Translations under genes and position numbers: made by a program
Notes under the pieces: model-generated
Database searches by the model: none
Told to the model about the DNA's origin: nothing
The model's input: the letters and a program-made list of their open reading frames with translations, nothing else
Shown here: positions 50,110 to 59,146 of the stretch, piece by piece
Layout: every line of letters begins with the position of its first letter
Position numbering within the stretch: position 1 is the stretch's first letter
Assembly (NCBI GenBank): GCA_964467455.1
Contig: CAYXQJ010000015.1
Coordinates: 10,326 to 74,325 of the forward strand
Length of the DNA: 64,000 bases
From: OLB6 sp964467455
Lineage (GTDB): Bacteria; Bacteroidota; Ignavibacteria; Kapaibacteriales; Kapaibacteriaceae
Direction of reading: 5' to 3'

Positions 50110-52050
50110 TCACTCGTTCGGCACGAGCATTGGCATCATGATCATGGCCTTTTCGTTGAGGCCGATGTTGGTGAGGGAGACGGCGTGCTCGAACTGACGG
50201 CGGGCATCGGCCGGCATGGCCTTGAGGGCCTGCTGGACGGGCGTCTCCGAGGCGAAGGCGCGGGAAAGCAGCATCGGGACGCTCACACGCGGTGCGCTGG
50301 CTTCGTCGTCGTTCTCGCCCTTCTTGTCGATGCCGAACATCTTCATCAAGGCGGCGAACTCGTCGATATGCTCTGGGTAGGAGTAGACCATCACCTTCTT
50401 GTTCTCGGCAACGCCCATGCGCTTCTTCATGATCTTGATGGCATCCATAAAGCCCCCTTCAACATCGACGAGGCCGGCGTTCTTGGCGGCAGAGCCGGTC
50501 CAGACACGACCCTTGGCGAGGGCGCGCGTGTCTTCGAACGACTTCTTGCGAGAGTCGGCGACCTTCTGCACGAAACGCTGATAGATGCCGGCACCAAACT
50601 CACGCAGCTTTGCCTTGTCGGCATCAGTGAACTTCATGGTGGTATTCATGAAGTTGGACGAAGCGCCGAGTGAGATGGTATCACGTGAGATGCCGATCTT
50701 GTCCATGGTGCCCGAAAGATTCGGAATGGCCATGATGACGCCGATGGAGCCGGTGATCGTTGACGGATGGGCAATGATGGTGTCGCAGGCCATGGCGATG
50801 TAATAACCGCCGGAAGCGGCAACGTCGGACATGGAAGCATAGACCGGCTTGGTCTTGCGGATCTCGCGGATCACAGACCAGATCTCGTCGGAAGCGAGAG
50901 CCGAACCGCCCGGACTGTCGATGCGCAAGAGGATGGCATCGACATCTTCATTCTTGGCGGCCTTACGCAGGTTGGCGATCAACGTGCGGGAATAGATGCC
51001 GCCTTGATCGAACGGATCTTTATTTCTGCCTGGTGCGATGGCACCGCTGGCGTACACAATGGCCAAGCCTTTGTCTTTCTCGACCTCCGACATATCGGCA
51101 CCATTGGCACGGCCGGCATAGTCGTCAACGTCAACGAGGTTGAGCTTCGGATGGTCGGAGGAATCTGACGGGTCAACGCGGCGAGCGATGCGCTCACGCA
51201 GCTCGTCTTCGTGCGCAAAGCCGTCGATCAGGCCAATGGCCTTGAGCGAGTCGGGGAGGTAGACGCCGCGATTCATTGCAGAAAGGATGGCGGCTTTGTC
51301 CATCTTGCGCGTCGATGCTACGGCATCAACGAACATGGCCTGCCGTTGCTCGATGATCGCGCGCACTTCCTGCTTGGCCGGTTCGCTCCAGTTCTCGCGG
51401 CTCATCATTTCAGCGGCCGACTTGTATTCTTCGAATTGCTCGACGTGCCACTCGACGCCAAGCTTGTCCGACAGTCCTTTGAAGAACATGCCGGAAGCGC
51501 CGAAGGCGTTGAACTCCAAGAGTCCTTCTTGCGGCATGAAGATGGAGTCGGCAACGGTCGCCATGTAGTAATGCTGCTTTGAACCGGATTCCAAGTAGGC
51601 GTAGATGAACTTGCCCGACGTCTTGAAGTCGATCAAGGCATCGCGGATCTCGGTAAGCTTCGTCATACCAACACCGCCACCCGCGCGATAAAGAATGCCT
51701 TGGATCTTCGGATCGTCCTTGGCATCGCGGATCGCATGAAGCGTCGACAGCAGTTCAACACCGCCGTCTTCGCCACCGAAGTTGAACGGCATTGGTTGAC
51801 GGTGCTCTACAACACCGGAGGAGAGGTCGACCAACAAGACCGATTTGTCTTTTACGTTGACCGACTCCTTCTCAAATCCGCCGCCGATCTCGCCGATGCC
51901 GGAGAAGATCGCGCCAACAAAGGCGCCGATCACGACGATGAACAACACTAACAGACCGCCGATCACAGCGATCGGGATCCACCAGCGGGAACGTCTGCGG
52001 GGTCCGGCCGACGGTGGCGGAGGGATAGGAGTGTACTGGGTATCTTGCAT
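50110..52050 (-). CDS. sppA: Signal peptide peptidase SppA, long form
   Basis: A 646-residue inner-membrane protease that degrades leftover signal peptides. N-terminal transmembrane segment at about 24-50 (WIPIAVIGGLLVLFIVVIG), then two tandem S49 domains. The catalytic Lys210 (EEYKSAAE) and Ser413 (VAASGGYYIA) match the Lys/Ser dyad of the E. coli long form, and GSIGVIMAIPN follows. An acidic linker (KKGENDDEAS) precedes a C-terminal extension of about 60 residues. Divergent from queA. Confidence 0.95.
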   Translation of the reverse strand: MQDTQYTPIPPPPSAGPRRRSRWWIPIAVIGGLLVLFIVVIGAFVGAIFSGIGEIGGGFEKESVNVKDKSVLLVDLSSGVVEHRQPMPFNFGGEDGGVELLSTLHAIRDAKDDPKIQGILYRAGGGVGMTKLTEIRDALIDFKTSGKFIYAYLESGSKQHYYMATVADSIFMPQEGLLEFNAFGASGMFFKGLSDKLGVEWHVEQFEEYKSAAEMMSRENWSEPAKQEVRAIIEQRQAMFVDAVASTRKMDKAAILSAMNRGVYLPDSLKAIGLIDGFAHEDELRERIARRVDPSDSSDHPKLNLVDVDDYAGRANGADMSEVEKDKGLAIVYASGAIAPGRNKDPFDQGGIYSRTLIANLRKAAKNEDVDAILLRIDSPGGSALASDEIWSVIREIRKTKPVYASMSDVAASGGYYIAMACDTIIAHPSTITGSIGVIMAIPNLSGTMDKIGISRDTISLGASSNFMNTTMKFTDADKAKLREFGAGIYQRFVQKVADSRKKSFEDTRALAKGRVWTGSAAKNAGLVDVEGGFMDAIKIMKKRMGVAENKKVMVYSYPEHIDEFAALMKMFGIDKKGENDDEASAPRVSVPMLLSRAFASETPVQQALKAMPADARRQFEHAVSLTNIGLNEKAMIMMPMLVPNE

Positions 52051-52154
52051 GTTCTGGTCCTTGTGTATGCTAGGTGCGTGCCGAGATACGTCGAGGTCCC
52101 TCTGAGGTTACACGGACCACGCTCTCTCGACCGAAAATTACCGCTTCCTGCGCT

Positions 52155-53417
52155 ATGTCAGACCAACCAGAGATCTTCCAGCTCTCCCACTACGACTACG
52201 AACTGCCGTCAGACCGCATCGCCGGACGCCCTCTGGAGGAGCGCGATGCCTCGAAACTGCTCTGTTTCGACCGTACTTCGGGACACATTACGCACCATGT
52301 CTTTCGCGACATCCCGTCGCTGTTACCCGCGAATTCCATGCTCGTAGTCAACCGGTCACGCGTTGTTGCCGCGCGCCTCGACATGATCAAACCCACCGGC
52401 GGCATCATCGAAGTGCTGCTCACCAAGCCGATCTTCCCATCAGCCGACCCTGCCCATGCGCTTACGGCCCTGGAACCGTCGGTGTGGGAGTGCCTGATCG
52501 GCGGACGCAACGTCGACGTCGGCATGGAACTCACACATGAAAGCGGCCTGATCACCGGCACCATCCTTGGTCGTCATGGTTCGGAAGGCAAGATCGAACT
52601 TCAGTGCATGGGGCGCACCCTTGCCGATGTGCTTGATGTTGTGGGCCACGTGCCCCTTCCCCCCTATTTGCGTCGAGATGACGATGAGTCGGACAAACAC
52701 CGCTATCAAACGGTCTTTGCCAAGGACAATGGTTCCGTGGCCGCACCAACGGCAGGACTTCATTTCACCGAGCGCGTACTGAACGATCTTATGGAAAGGG
52801 GCGTGGCACGTACCGAAGTCACCCTCCACGTAGGCTTAGGGACGTTCAAACCCGTCGAGGTCGAAGATCTCCGTCAACACGTCATGCACAGTGAACGTAT
52901 CGAGGTCACACTCGAGGCAGTGAACGAGATCATCAGCCACCTCCGTTCAGATCGACCGTACATCACTGTTGTTGGCACAACGTCGATGCGCACATTGGAG
53001 TCGCTGTTCTGGTTCGGCCTGCGTTTGGCAGAAGAACCACACTGGATACCCGATGAGATCGAGTGTCCGCAATGGAGTGCCTTCAGCGATCGATCAGCAC
53101 CGGTCTTTGCGTCTGACGATGTTCGAATGACATCAATGATGAAGGTGAAAGAGTGGATGGAACATCGCGGCCTTGATCGTGCATGGGGCTACACGTCGCT
53201 CATGCTTGCACCGGGCGCACACATCATGATGTCGGACGCTCTGATCACGAATTTCCATCAACCGGGTAACACGCTCATCATGTTAGTAGCAGCCGTTGCG
53301 GGCGATCCGCAGTGGAGACGGATCTACGATGAAGCGTTGGAGAACGACTATCGATTCTTGAGTTATGGCGACAGTTCGTTGATCGTGCGGACGCCGATCA
53401 CGGCAGACGCACACTGA
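52155..53417 (+). CDS. queA: S-adenosylmethionine:tRNA ribosyltransferase-isomerase QueA
   Basis: A 420-residue enzyme adding the cyclopentene-ring precursor to preQ1-tRNA, the penultimate step of queuosine. Marks: DYELPSDRIAGRPLEERDAS, MLVVNRSRVVAARL, KDNGSVAAPTAGLHFTE, GLGTFKPVEVED and TNFHQPGNTLIMLVAA. Length is longer than the usual 340-350 residues, with insertions in the middle. ATG 52155 follows a 104-base divergent region with sppA. Its end overlaps the convergent YbbR gene by 20 bases. Confidence 0.95.
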   Translation: MSDQPEIFQLSHYDYELPSDRIAGRPLEERDASKLLCFDRTSGHITHHVFRDIPSLLPANSMLVVNRSRVVAARLDMIKPTGGIIEVLLTKPIFPSADPAHALTALEPSVWECLIGGRNVDVGMELTHESGLITGTILGRHGSEGKIELQCMGRTLADVLDVVGHVPLPPYLRRDDDESDKHRYQTVFAKDNGSVAAPTAGLHFTERVLNDLMERGVARTEVTLHVGLGTFKPVEVEDLRQHVMHSERIEVTLEAVNEIISHLRSDRPYITVVGTTSMRTLESLFWFGLRLAEEPHWIPDEIECPQWSAFSDRSAPVFASDDVRMTSMMKVKEWMEHRGLDRAWGYTSLMLAPGAHIMMSDALITNFHQPGNTLIMLVAAVAGDPQWRRIYDEALENDYRFLSYGDSSLIVRTPITADAH

Positions 53418-54315
53418 CGCGGACACTCTTCGGAAGAAGTGCCGTCACGCGTGCCCCGCGTGGTAGCGTGACCGTCGGCGTCTTCACACCGGCACTGTCG
53501 GCACTGATCGTCGCGGTGATGTCGCGTGCCGTCAACGACGACACAACATCGATCCCACCGCGGATGCGAACGGCTATGTGCGACGGTTCAACGATCGCCC
53601 CCTTCATCGGCAAAGAGGCAAACACCACGGGCACGTCGTGGATCTCGACATCGGCGGTCTGCTGCACATTGATCGTGACCTTGATGTTCGATGGGACAAC
53701 GTTGAGCAACGTCATCAACGAGTCGCTGACATCAACAGTGGCGACCGTGGACTCATGTACATCTTCCAGCGAGAGTTTTTGTGTGGGCCAAGATTCAATG
53801 CCTTCGACGACGGACTTCGTCCCACGGATCTCGACCATCTGCGGATCCGCACTTGGCTCATCGACGATCTCGAATCCTTCACGGCAGGCGATGTTCGTGC
53901 GCAACTTCAACGGCACAAGCTTCACGAACAGATCTCCCGTCGCCATCGTCATGGCCGTTGGCGTCACCGAGATGATGCGCACCGGATTGGGCGACACCAC
54001 TGAACGAACAAGGTCATCCGACTCGACCACGTACAGAGACTGCGATTGTGGTTTCATCGAGGCAAGATCTACGTCGCATCTCGCCCCCTTCGAAAAATAT
54101 TTCAGGTTGAGTACCTGAATGCCAGTTGCACGGATGCGGATCGTGATCGAATCGGGCACCGTTGACAACAACGCCTGATTGGGTGGTGTCTTGACGGAAA
54201 GGGGCAGGGCAAGATCCACCTCATACATGCGTGTGAGGGTGACGTATCCCCAAAGTGCGGCACCGAGGACGATGCACAGGATCAGGATCGAGATGCTGTG
54301 TCGACGTCGAGCCAT
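53398..54315 (-). CDS. YbbR/CdaR-domain protein
   Basis: A 305-residue protein with one N-terminal membrane anchor (SISILILCIVLGAALWGYV) and tandem YbbR repeats, seen in the recurring pattern of strands such as PLSVKTPPNQALLSTVPDSI and PVVFASLPMKGAIVEPSHIA. In Firmicutes CdaR controls a membrane diadenylate cyclase; here the neighbour is dnaG and no cyclase is next to it. It starts inside the end of dnaG (34-base overlap), so the pair is coupled. Confidence 0.8.
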   Translation of the reverse strand: MARRRHSISILILCIVLGAALWGYVTLTRMYEVDLALPLSVKTPPNQALLSTVPDSITIRIRATGIQVLNLKYFSKGARCDVDLASMKPQSQSLYVVESDDLVRSVVSPNPVRIISVTPTAMTMATGDLFVKLVPLKLRTNIACREGFEIVDEPSADPQMVEIRGTKSVVEGIESWPTQKLSLEDVHESTVATVDVSDSLMTLLNVVPSNIKVTINVQQTADVEIHDVPVVFASLPMKGAIVEPSHIAVRIRGGIDVVSSLTARDITATISADSAGVKTPTVTLPRGARVTALLPKSVRVSVRLP

Positions 54316-56195
54316 GATAGGTCGTGGTAATTGGGATCGTGTTTGCGTTCACGCAGTTCATGCCGTCGTACAAGAAGCTCGTTGATGACGGCGGTCGCTC
54401 GCTTCTTTTCAAGTTCATCTGAGGTCGACTCGATCCGTGCGCTTTGATTCAGGATCTCGAGATTCAGACGATGTACGACGAGATCGATGAGTGAGTCGCG
54501 AACTTTCTTCGACGTTTCAAGATCGGGCAGCTCCACGTTGAATGTGCGCCACTTATCACTTGGTTGTCGGCGCGAGGCAACGATCGTACGCAGAAGGTCG
54601 CGGTCTTCACCGGTGAGTGCGTCATCTTCCAGCAACTGGGCAAAGACGTCGTGGTGTTCTTGCTCAGCGATAATGATGCGTTCAAAGATGCGCTGTCCCT
54701 GCGGCGTGATGAACGTATTGTCGTCGATCTGATACTGATGCAAGAGCAGTGCCAGCCCATGATCAACGTTGAGAGCAACATCAAACAGTTGTCGTTCTGC
54801 CGGCAGGATCTGTTGTGTTGGTGCGGGAGAACGTTCACGCGACGTCGACGGCGGAATGGTCTGCCGTACCGGTTGATGTTCTACGGTTCGCGCAACGGCC
54901 GTCTTGCTGATCGTTGAGAACTCGCGCAGCAATGTCGATTCATCAAGGACGAACAACTCCGAGAGCTGACGCACGAAGAACGGATGACGCAGTCGATCAG
55001 GGATCTCGGCGATCCACGTGAGCATGGTGCGCACGGCATTCGCTTGTTGCACCGGATCGGAGAGGGCACCTTCGGCTTTGTAGCGATCGGTCTGATACGT
55101 CATCCACGGTACGGCATGGTCCAGCAGATTCTGCATGGCGCCGACACCTTGAGTGTGGATAAGACTATCAGGGTCTTCTCCGGCGGGGAGAACAACGCAT
55201 CGCACTTCCATGCCGCCGGCAAGACCGATCTCGATCCCGCGTGACATGGCTTTTTGACCGGCATTGTCGGCATCAAAGACCAAGACCAACGTCTCGGCAT
55301 ACTTCTTCAGCAGCTTAACGTGGTCGGGCGTCAGCGCCGTGCCCGACGAAGCGACAGTGGTAAGAAAGCCGGCCTGATGCATGGCGATCACATCGGCCTG
55401 GCCTTCAACAACGTGGGCCGTTTTCTTCTCAATGATGGAACGTTTTGCAAGGTCGAGTCCATAGAGCACGCGACTCTTGTCGAACACCATACTCTGTGGA
55501 GAGTTGATGTACTTCGGCGAGTCGGGATCGTTGGACAACGTGCGAGCACTGAAGCCCACCACGCGCCCTGCATCATCACGAATGGCGAACATCGCACGAC
55601 CGCGGAATCGATCGTAGACCTTGCCATCTTCTTTGACGATGATCAGTCCTGCATCTTCAAGATGCTCGCGGGTGAAGCCGCTGCCTTCGAGGTGGGTGAG
55701 CAAGTGATCCCATGCGGCGGGTGCGGCACCAAGACCAAATCGTTCTTGAATGTCAGCGCTGAAGCCACGGCGTTCGTAGAACGATCGCACGGGGGCACCA
55801 TCTGACGACGTCAGCGTTTCGCGGTAGAACTCTGCTGCGGCGCGAAGAGCTGCGCGTGCAGCATCACGACGTTGCGTCATACCGGTCGGATCTTCGACCT
55901 CTTCTTCCGGGATCACGATGCCCATCTTCGTTGCAAGATGTCGCACCGCATCCGGGAACGTCATGTGCAAATGGTCCTGCACGAAGGTGATCGCATTCCC
56001 GGCTTTACCACAGCCAAAGCACTTATACATGCCGCGTTCTTGATTCACATTGAACGACGGCGTCTTCTCCTTGTGGAACGGGCACAGGCCCAGGTAATTC
56101 CGTCCGGCCTTCTTCAACGTCACATATTCGCCCACCACGTCAACGATGTTGGCTTGGCTGCGGATCTGCTCGATGATATGGTCAGGGATGCGCAT
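54282..56195 (-). CDS. dnaG: DNA primase
   Basis: A 637-residue primase synthesising RNA primers for replication. N-terminal zinc finger (LCPFHKEKTPSF, MYKCFGCGKAGNAI) at about 38-68, then RNA polymerase core with TOPRIM: VVEGQADVIAMHQAGF, LVLVFDADNAGQKA. A C-terminal helicase-binding region follows. Start 56195 overlaps the folK end by 14 bases. The usual neighbours rpsU and rpoD are absent. Confidence 0.96.
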   Translation of the reverse strand: MRIPDHIIEQIRSQANIVDVVGEYVTLKKAGRNYLGLCPFHKEKTPSFNVNQERGMYKCFGCGKAGNAITFVQDHLHMTFPDAVRHLATKMGIVIPEEEVEDPTGMTQRRDAARAALRAAAEFYRETLTSSDGAPVRSFYERRGFSADIQERFGLGAAPAAWDHLLTHLEGSGFTREHLEDAGLIIVKEDGKVYDRFRGRAMFAIRDDAGRVVGFSARTLSNDPDSPKYINSPQSMVFDKSRVLYGLDLAKRSIIEKKTAHVVEGQADVIAMHQAGFLTTVASSGTALTPDHVKLLKKYAETLVLVFDADNAGQKAMSRGIEIGLAGGMEVRCVVLPAGEDPDSLIHTQGVGAMQNLLDHAVPWMTYQTDRYKAEGALSDPVQQANAVRTMLTWIAEIPDRLRHPFFVRQLSELFVLDESTLLREFSTISKTAVARTVEHQPVRQTIPPSTSRERSPAPTQQILPAERQLFDVALNVDHGLALLLHQYQIDDNTFITPQGQRIFERIIIAEQEHHDVFAQLLEDDALTGEDRDLLRTIVASRRQPSDKWRTFNVELPDLETSKKVRDSLIDLVVHRLNLEILNQSARIESTSDELEKKRATAVINELLVRRHELRERKHDPNYHDLSWLDVDTASRS

Positions 56196-56703
56196 CGGAA
56201 GGATGGTCAGACAGCGAATCTACCACCTTCACGGCAGACGTGTCAGGACAGGCCTCCAACAGCCCCCTAACCGTTGTGTGAAACACGGGATGAACAAGGT
56301 CTGGGGCGATCTCGGCGCAGGGCACCAGCACGAACCGTCGCTCCTGCATACGGGGGTGGGGGATGGTCAGCACGTCGGTGTCGGCCACCACGTCGCCGCA
56401 GAGGATCACGTCGATATCGATCTCCCGCTCCCTCCAGCGCTGACGGTGCTGACGTCCGAGGCGTTGTTCCAGGTCCTTGACGCGGCGATGCACTTCTTCG
56501 GCCGACAGCGTCGTTTTGCCCACGGCCGCGGCATTGATGAAGGCCGGCTGGTCGGTATAGCCCACGGGTTCGGTCTCGTACATCGACGAGACCACGACGT
56601 CCTCCAGCACCTCGCGGCCGATGGCGTCGATGGCGTCGCGGATCCGTTCGATCCGTGGCTCCAGATTCGACCCCAACGACAACAAGACGGTGGTAGGGGG
56701 CAT
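56182..56703 (-). CDS. folK: 6-hydroxymethyl-7,8-dihydropterin pyrophosphokinase
   Basis: A 173-residue folate enzyme transferring pyrophosphate to the pterin. Marks: TVLLSLGSNLEPRIERIRDA, SSMYETEPVGYTDQPAFIN-type motif, EREIDIDVILCGD and IPHPRMQERRFVLVPCAE. It lies one base after folB and overlaps dnaG, so folB-folK-dnaG-YbbR look like one unit. Confidence 0.95.
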   Translation of the reverse strand: MPPTTVLLSLGSNLEPRIERIRDAIDAIGREVLEDVVVSSMYETEPVGYTDQPAFINAAAVGKTTLSAEEVHRRVKDLEQRLGRQHRQRWREREIDIDVILCGDVVADTDVLTIPHPRMQERRFVLVPCAEIAPDLVHPVFHTTVRGLLEACPDTSAVKVVDSLSDHPSDAHP

Positions 56704-56704
56704 A

Positions 56705-57091
56705 TCAGGCGTTGTTACGGCGGACCGTGACCTCGCATTCGACGCAGTCGATGATCTCCTGGATCGGGACGTTCATCTTGCGGATGCGGATCGTGACGGC
56801 GTGGACCCGGTCAAACTGCTCCAGCACCGATGCGGCGATGTCGAAAGCCAGCGTTTCGATCAAGTCGTACGGCTCACCGTTCATGTGTTCGTTGATGCGG
56901 AAGAGGATCTCTTCGTAGTTCACCGTGTCGCTGAGATCATCACTCACAACGGCATCAGAGGCATCGAACTCAACGTCAGCGTCGACCTGGTAACGGCCGC
57001 CGAGTGTGTGTTCTTCTTTGCGGGCACCGTGATAGGCAAAGAACTCTGCAGAGACAACGGAGAGGCGGGTGTGTTTGGCGAAGTGTTTCAT
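56705..57091 (-). CDS. folB: Dihydroneopterin aldolase
   Basis: A 128-residue enzyme of the FolB family that cleaves dihydroneopterin in folate synthesis. Marks: FFAYHGARKEEHTLGGRYQV with the active-site Tyr/Glu, TVNYEEILFRI, NGEPYDLIETLAFDIA (catalytic Lys missing at its usual place, but Glu-Thr-Leu is right) and VTIRIRKMNVPI with Lys107. First gene of the reverse folate-primase run, divergent from the ferritin gene. Confidence 0.9.
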   Translation of the reverse strand: MKHFAKHTRLSVVSAEFFAYHGARKEEHTLGGRYQVDADVEFDASDAVVSDDLSDTVNYEEILFRINEHMNGEPYDLIETLAFDIAASVLEQFDRVHAVTIRIRKMNVPIQEIIDCVECEVTVRRNNA

Positions 57092-57112
57092 AACGCGAAA
57101 CTAGGGGTTTCG

Positions 57113-57120
57113 TAGTTTTG
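57113..57120 (+). promoter_or_regulatory. -7 promoter element TAGTTTTG before ferritin
   Basis: A perfect TAnnTTTG box 36 bases before the ferritin ATG. The -33 box is weak (TTTC at 57086). No Fur-like palindrome seen. Confidence 0.5.
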
Positions 57121-57156
57121 ACGAGGTATTCATCACAAAGAACGCGAGTCAGCACC

Positions 57157-57669
57157 ATGCCGGTAAAACCAAAATTGGCGAAAGCCATCAACGATCAGAT
57201 CCAGGCCGAATTTCAGAGTGCCTACGAGTATCTGGCAATGTCGGCATGGTTCACGCAGAACAATCTGCCGGGCTTTGCGCACTGGATGCGGATCCAGTGG
57301 CAGGAAGAGACGATGCATGCCATGAAGCTGTATCAGTTCCTCCACGACCGTGGTGGCAGCGTGGCCCTGCAGGGCATCGCCGCTCCAGTCGGCAAGTACA
57401 CGTCGGCCGTCCAAGTGTTCGAAAGTGTGCGTAAACACGAACAGTCGATCACCGACAAGATCAACGACCTGTACGACCTGGCCGTGAAAGAGAAGGATCT
57501 TCCATTGCAGATCGTGCTGCAGTGGTTCATCAACGAGCAGGTGGAAGAAGAAGCACAGGTGGCGGAGATCATCGATCAGTTGAAGATGATCGGCAGTGAC
57601 GGACCTTCTATCTATCTCCTCGACCGTCAGATGTCATCACGCACGCTGCCGGCACCGACCGCTGCCTGA
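57157..57669 (+). CDS. ftnA: Ferritin, non-haem
   Basis: A 170-residue iron-storage protein. Ferroxidase ligands: Glu in AEFQSAYEYLAMSAWF, the EExxH motif in WQEETMHAMKLYQFL, and Glu/Gln in NEQVEEEAQVAEIIDQL. No haem-binding Met as in bacterioferritin. ATG 57157 gives the usual N-terminus (MPVKPKLAKAINDQIQ). The next gene begins two bases later, and co-transcription with the heptose genes is possible. Confidence 0.95.
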   Translation: MPVKPKLAKAINDQIQAEFQSAYEYLAMSAWFTQNNLPGFAHWMRIQWQEETMHAMKLYQFLHDRGGSVALQGIAAPVGKYTSAVQVFESVRKHEQSITDKINDLYDLAVKEKDLPLQIVLQWFINEQVEEEAQVAEIIDQLKMIGSDGPSIYLLDRQMSSRTLPAPTAA

Positions 57670-57671
57670 CC

Positions 57672-58682
57672 ATGAAGCATGTCCCTGTTCAACGCGCTCA
57701 GGACATCATGTCGGCCGCTGAAGGTGCGACGATCGCTGTCCTTGGCGATGTGATGTTGGACCGCTACTTCTGGGGTACCGTCAACCGGATCTCACCCGAA
57801 GCACCGGTGCCGGTGGTCGACGTCGAAGATGAATCGTATCACCTTGGCGGTGCGGCTAACGTTGCCGCCAACATCCGCGCGCTCGGCGGTACGCCGATGT
57901 TGTTCGGTGTAGTGGGTGACGATGCCAGCGGACGTTTGCTGCGCCAGATCGCTGAATCAGAAGGTATGGATGTTGCGGGACTGATCGCCAGCGACGGGCG
58001 TCCGACAACGGTGAAGACACGCGTCATCGGCAACAACCAGCAGTTGATCCGACTCGATCGTGAGACGCGGAGCGACGTCGACGATCATGTTGTTGATCAA
58101 GTGGTCAGCGTCCTGCGTGACCGTGCAGATCTTCGCGGCATCATCTTCGAAGATTACGACAAAGGATTTCTCACAGCCCACCTGATCACCTCAGTGATCG
58201 CCGTGGCAAACGAACGCGGCATACCCGTCTTCGTTGACCCCAAACGCAACGGTTTCAACGCCTATCGCGGTTGTTATCTCTTCAAGCCCAACCGCAAAGA
58301 GGCGAGTGATGCCCTTGGCTATGCCATCAGATCGGATGAAGATGTTCGCAAGGCCGGCGCAGAATTGCTCTCTCGTCTTGATTGCGACAATGTCCTGATC
58401 ACCTTGGGTTCTGCCGGCATGATGTTGTTCGAACGCGGCGGCAAGGTGAGTTCGGTGCCTACCGTCGCGAAAAAGGTCGCCGATGTTTCGGGCGCCGGCG
58501 ACACGGCCATTGCGACGCTTGCGACGATGGTCGCCGGCGGCGCGACGATCTCCGAAGCGGCCATGCTGTCGAATATCGCAGCCGGTGTTGTGGTCGGCGA
58601 GCCGGGCATCGTGGCCATCACGACAAAAGCACTTCTTGATGCAGTGCATGATGATGCACTGCTGCATGCGGGGACGTCATGA
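57672..58682 (+). CDS. rfaE1: D-glycero-beta-D-manno-heptose-7-phosphate kinase (RfaE domain I)
   Basis: A 336-residue PfkB-family kinase phosphorylating heptose-7-phosphate for the lipopolysaccharide core. Marks: VMLDRYFWGTVNRISPEAPV, HLGGAANVAANIRALGG, VFVDPKRNGF-type and the anion hole/catalytic base DVSGAGDTAIATLA. In E. coli it is fused to the adenylyltransferase (HldE); here the two activities are separate genes overlapping by four bases. Confidence 0.95.
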   Translation: MKHVPVQRAQDIMSAAEGATIAVLGDVMLDRYFWGTVNRISPEAPVPVVDVEDESYHLGGAANVAANIRALGGTPMLFGVVGDDASGRLLRQIAESEGMDVAGLIASDGRPTTVKTRVIGNNQQLIRLDRETRSDVDDHVVDQVVSVLRDRADLRGIIFEDYDKGFLTAHLITSVIAVANERGIPVFVDPKRNGFNAYRGCYLFKPNRKEASDALGYAIRSDEDVRKAGAELLSRLDCDNVLITLGSAGMMLFERGGKVSSVPTVAKKVADVSGAGDTAIATLATMVAGGATISEAAMLSNIAAGVVVGEPGIVAITTKALLDAVHDDALLHAGTS

Positions 58683-59146
58683 TCATCACGTCGATCGATG
58701 AGCTGCACCAACTCGGCAACACACTTCACGCCGAAGGAAAGCGTGTCGTGTTCACGAACGGCGTCTTCGACATCCTGCATGCCGGACATGTGACGTACCT
58801 GCAAGCAGCGCGCGATCTTGGTGACGTCTTGATCGTCGGCGTGAATACCGATGCCTCGGTGCAGCGCCTCAAAGGTCCTGAACGTCCCGTCAACACCTTG
58901 CACGATCGTCTCACCGTCCTCTCCGCATTGCGCTGCGTAGATCACGTCATTGCCTTCGATGATGACACTCCGCTGCGCATCATCACGGCCCTGCTTCCCA
59001 ATGTCTTGGTGAAAGGGGGCGACTATATCCGTGACACCGTCGTAGGTGCCGACGTGGTAGAGGAACACGGAGGTCGTGTTGTGCTGATCCCGTTGCTTGA
59101 GGGCCGGTCAACCACCGGCATCATCAATCGCGTGCGAACGGCTTGA
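58679..59146 (+). CDS. rfaE2: D-glycero-beta-D-manno-heptose-1-phosphate adenylyltransferase (RfaE domain II)
   Basis: A 155-residue nucleotidyltransferase making ADP-heptose. Catalytic HxGH in FTNGVFDILHAGHVTYLQAA, then GVNTDASVQRLKGPERP and LVKGGDYI...VVGADVVEEHGG. It works with the kinase encoded just upstream. The gene implies that the organism makes heptose-containing lipopolysaccharide. Its 3' end overlaps a convergent outer-membrane gene by 23 bases. Confidence 0.95.
   Translation: MIITSIDELHQLGNTLHAEGKRVVFTNGVFDILHAGHVTYLQAARDLGDVLIVGVNTDASVQRLKGPERPVNTLHDRLTVLSALRCVDHVIAFDDDTPLRIITALLPNVLVKGGDYIRDTVVGADVVEEHGGRVVLIPLLEGRSTTGIINRVRTA

Noticed and set aside
50110..52050. Loss of the catalytic lysine in SppA (Ser in VADSIF)
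   Set aside because: Counting along the E. coli protein puts the catalytic Lys at YKSA, which is conserved here as Lys210.
57113..57156. Fur box before ferritin
   Set aside because: No 7-1-7 type palindrome rich in A/T (GATAATGAT-like) could be found.
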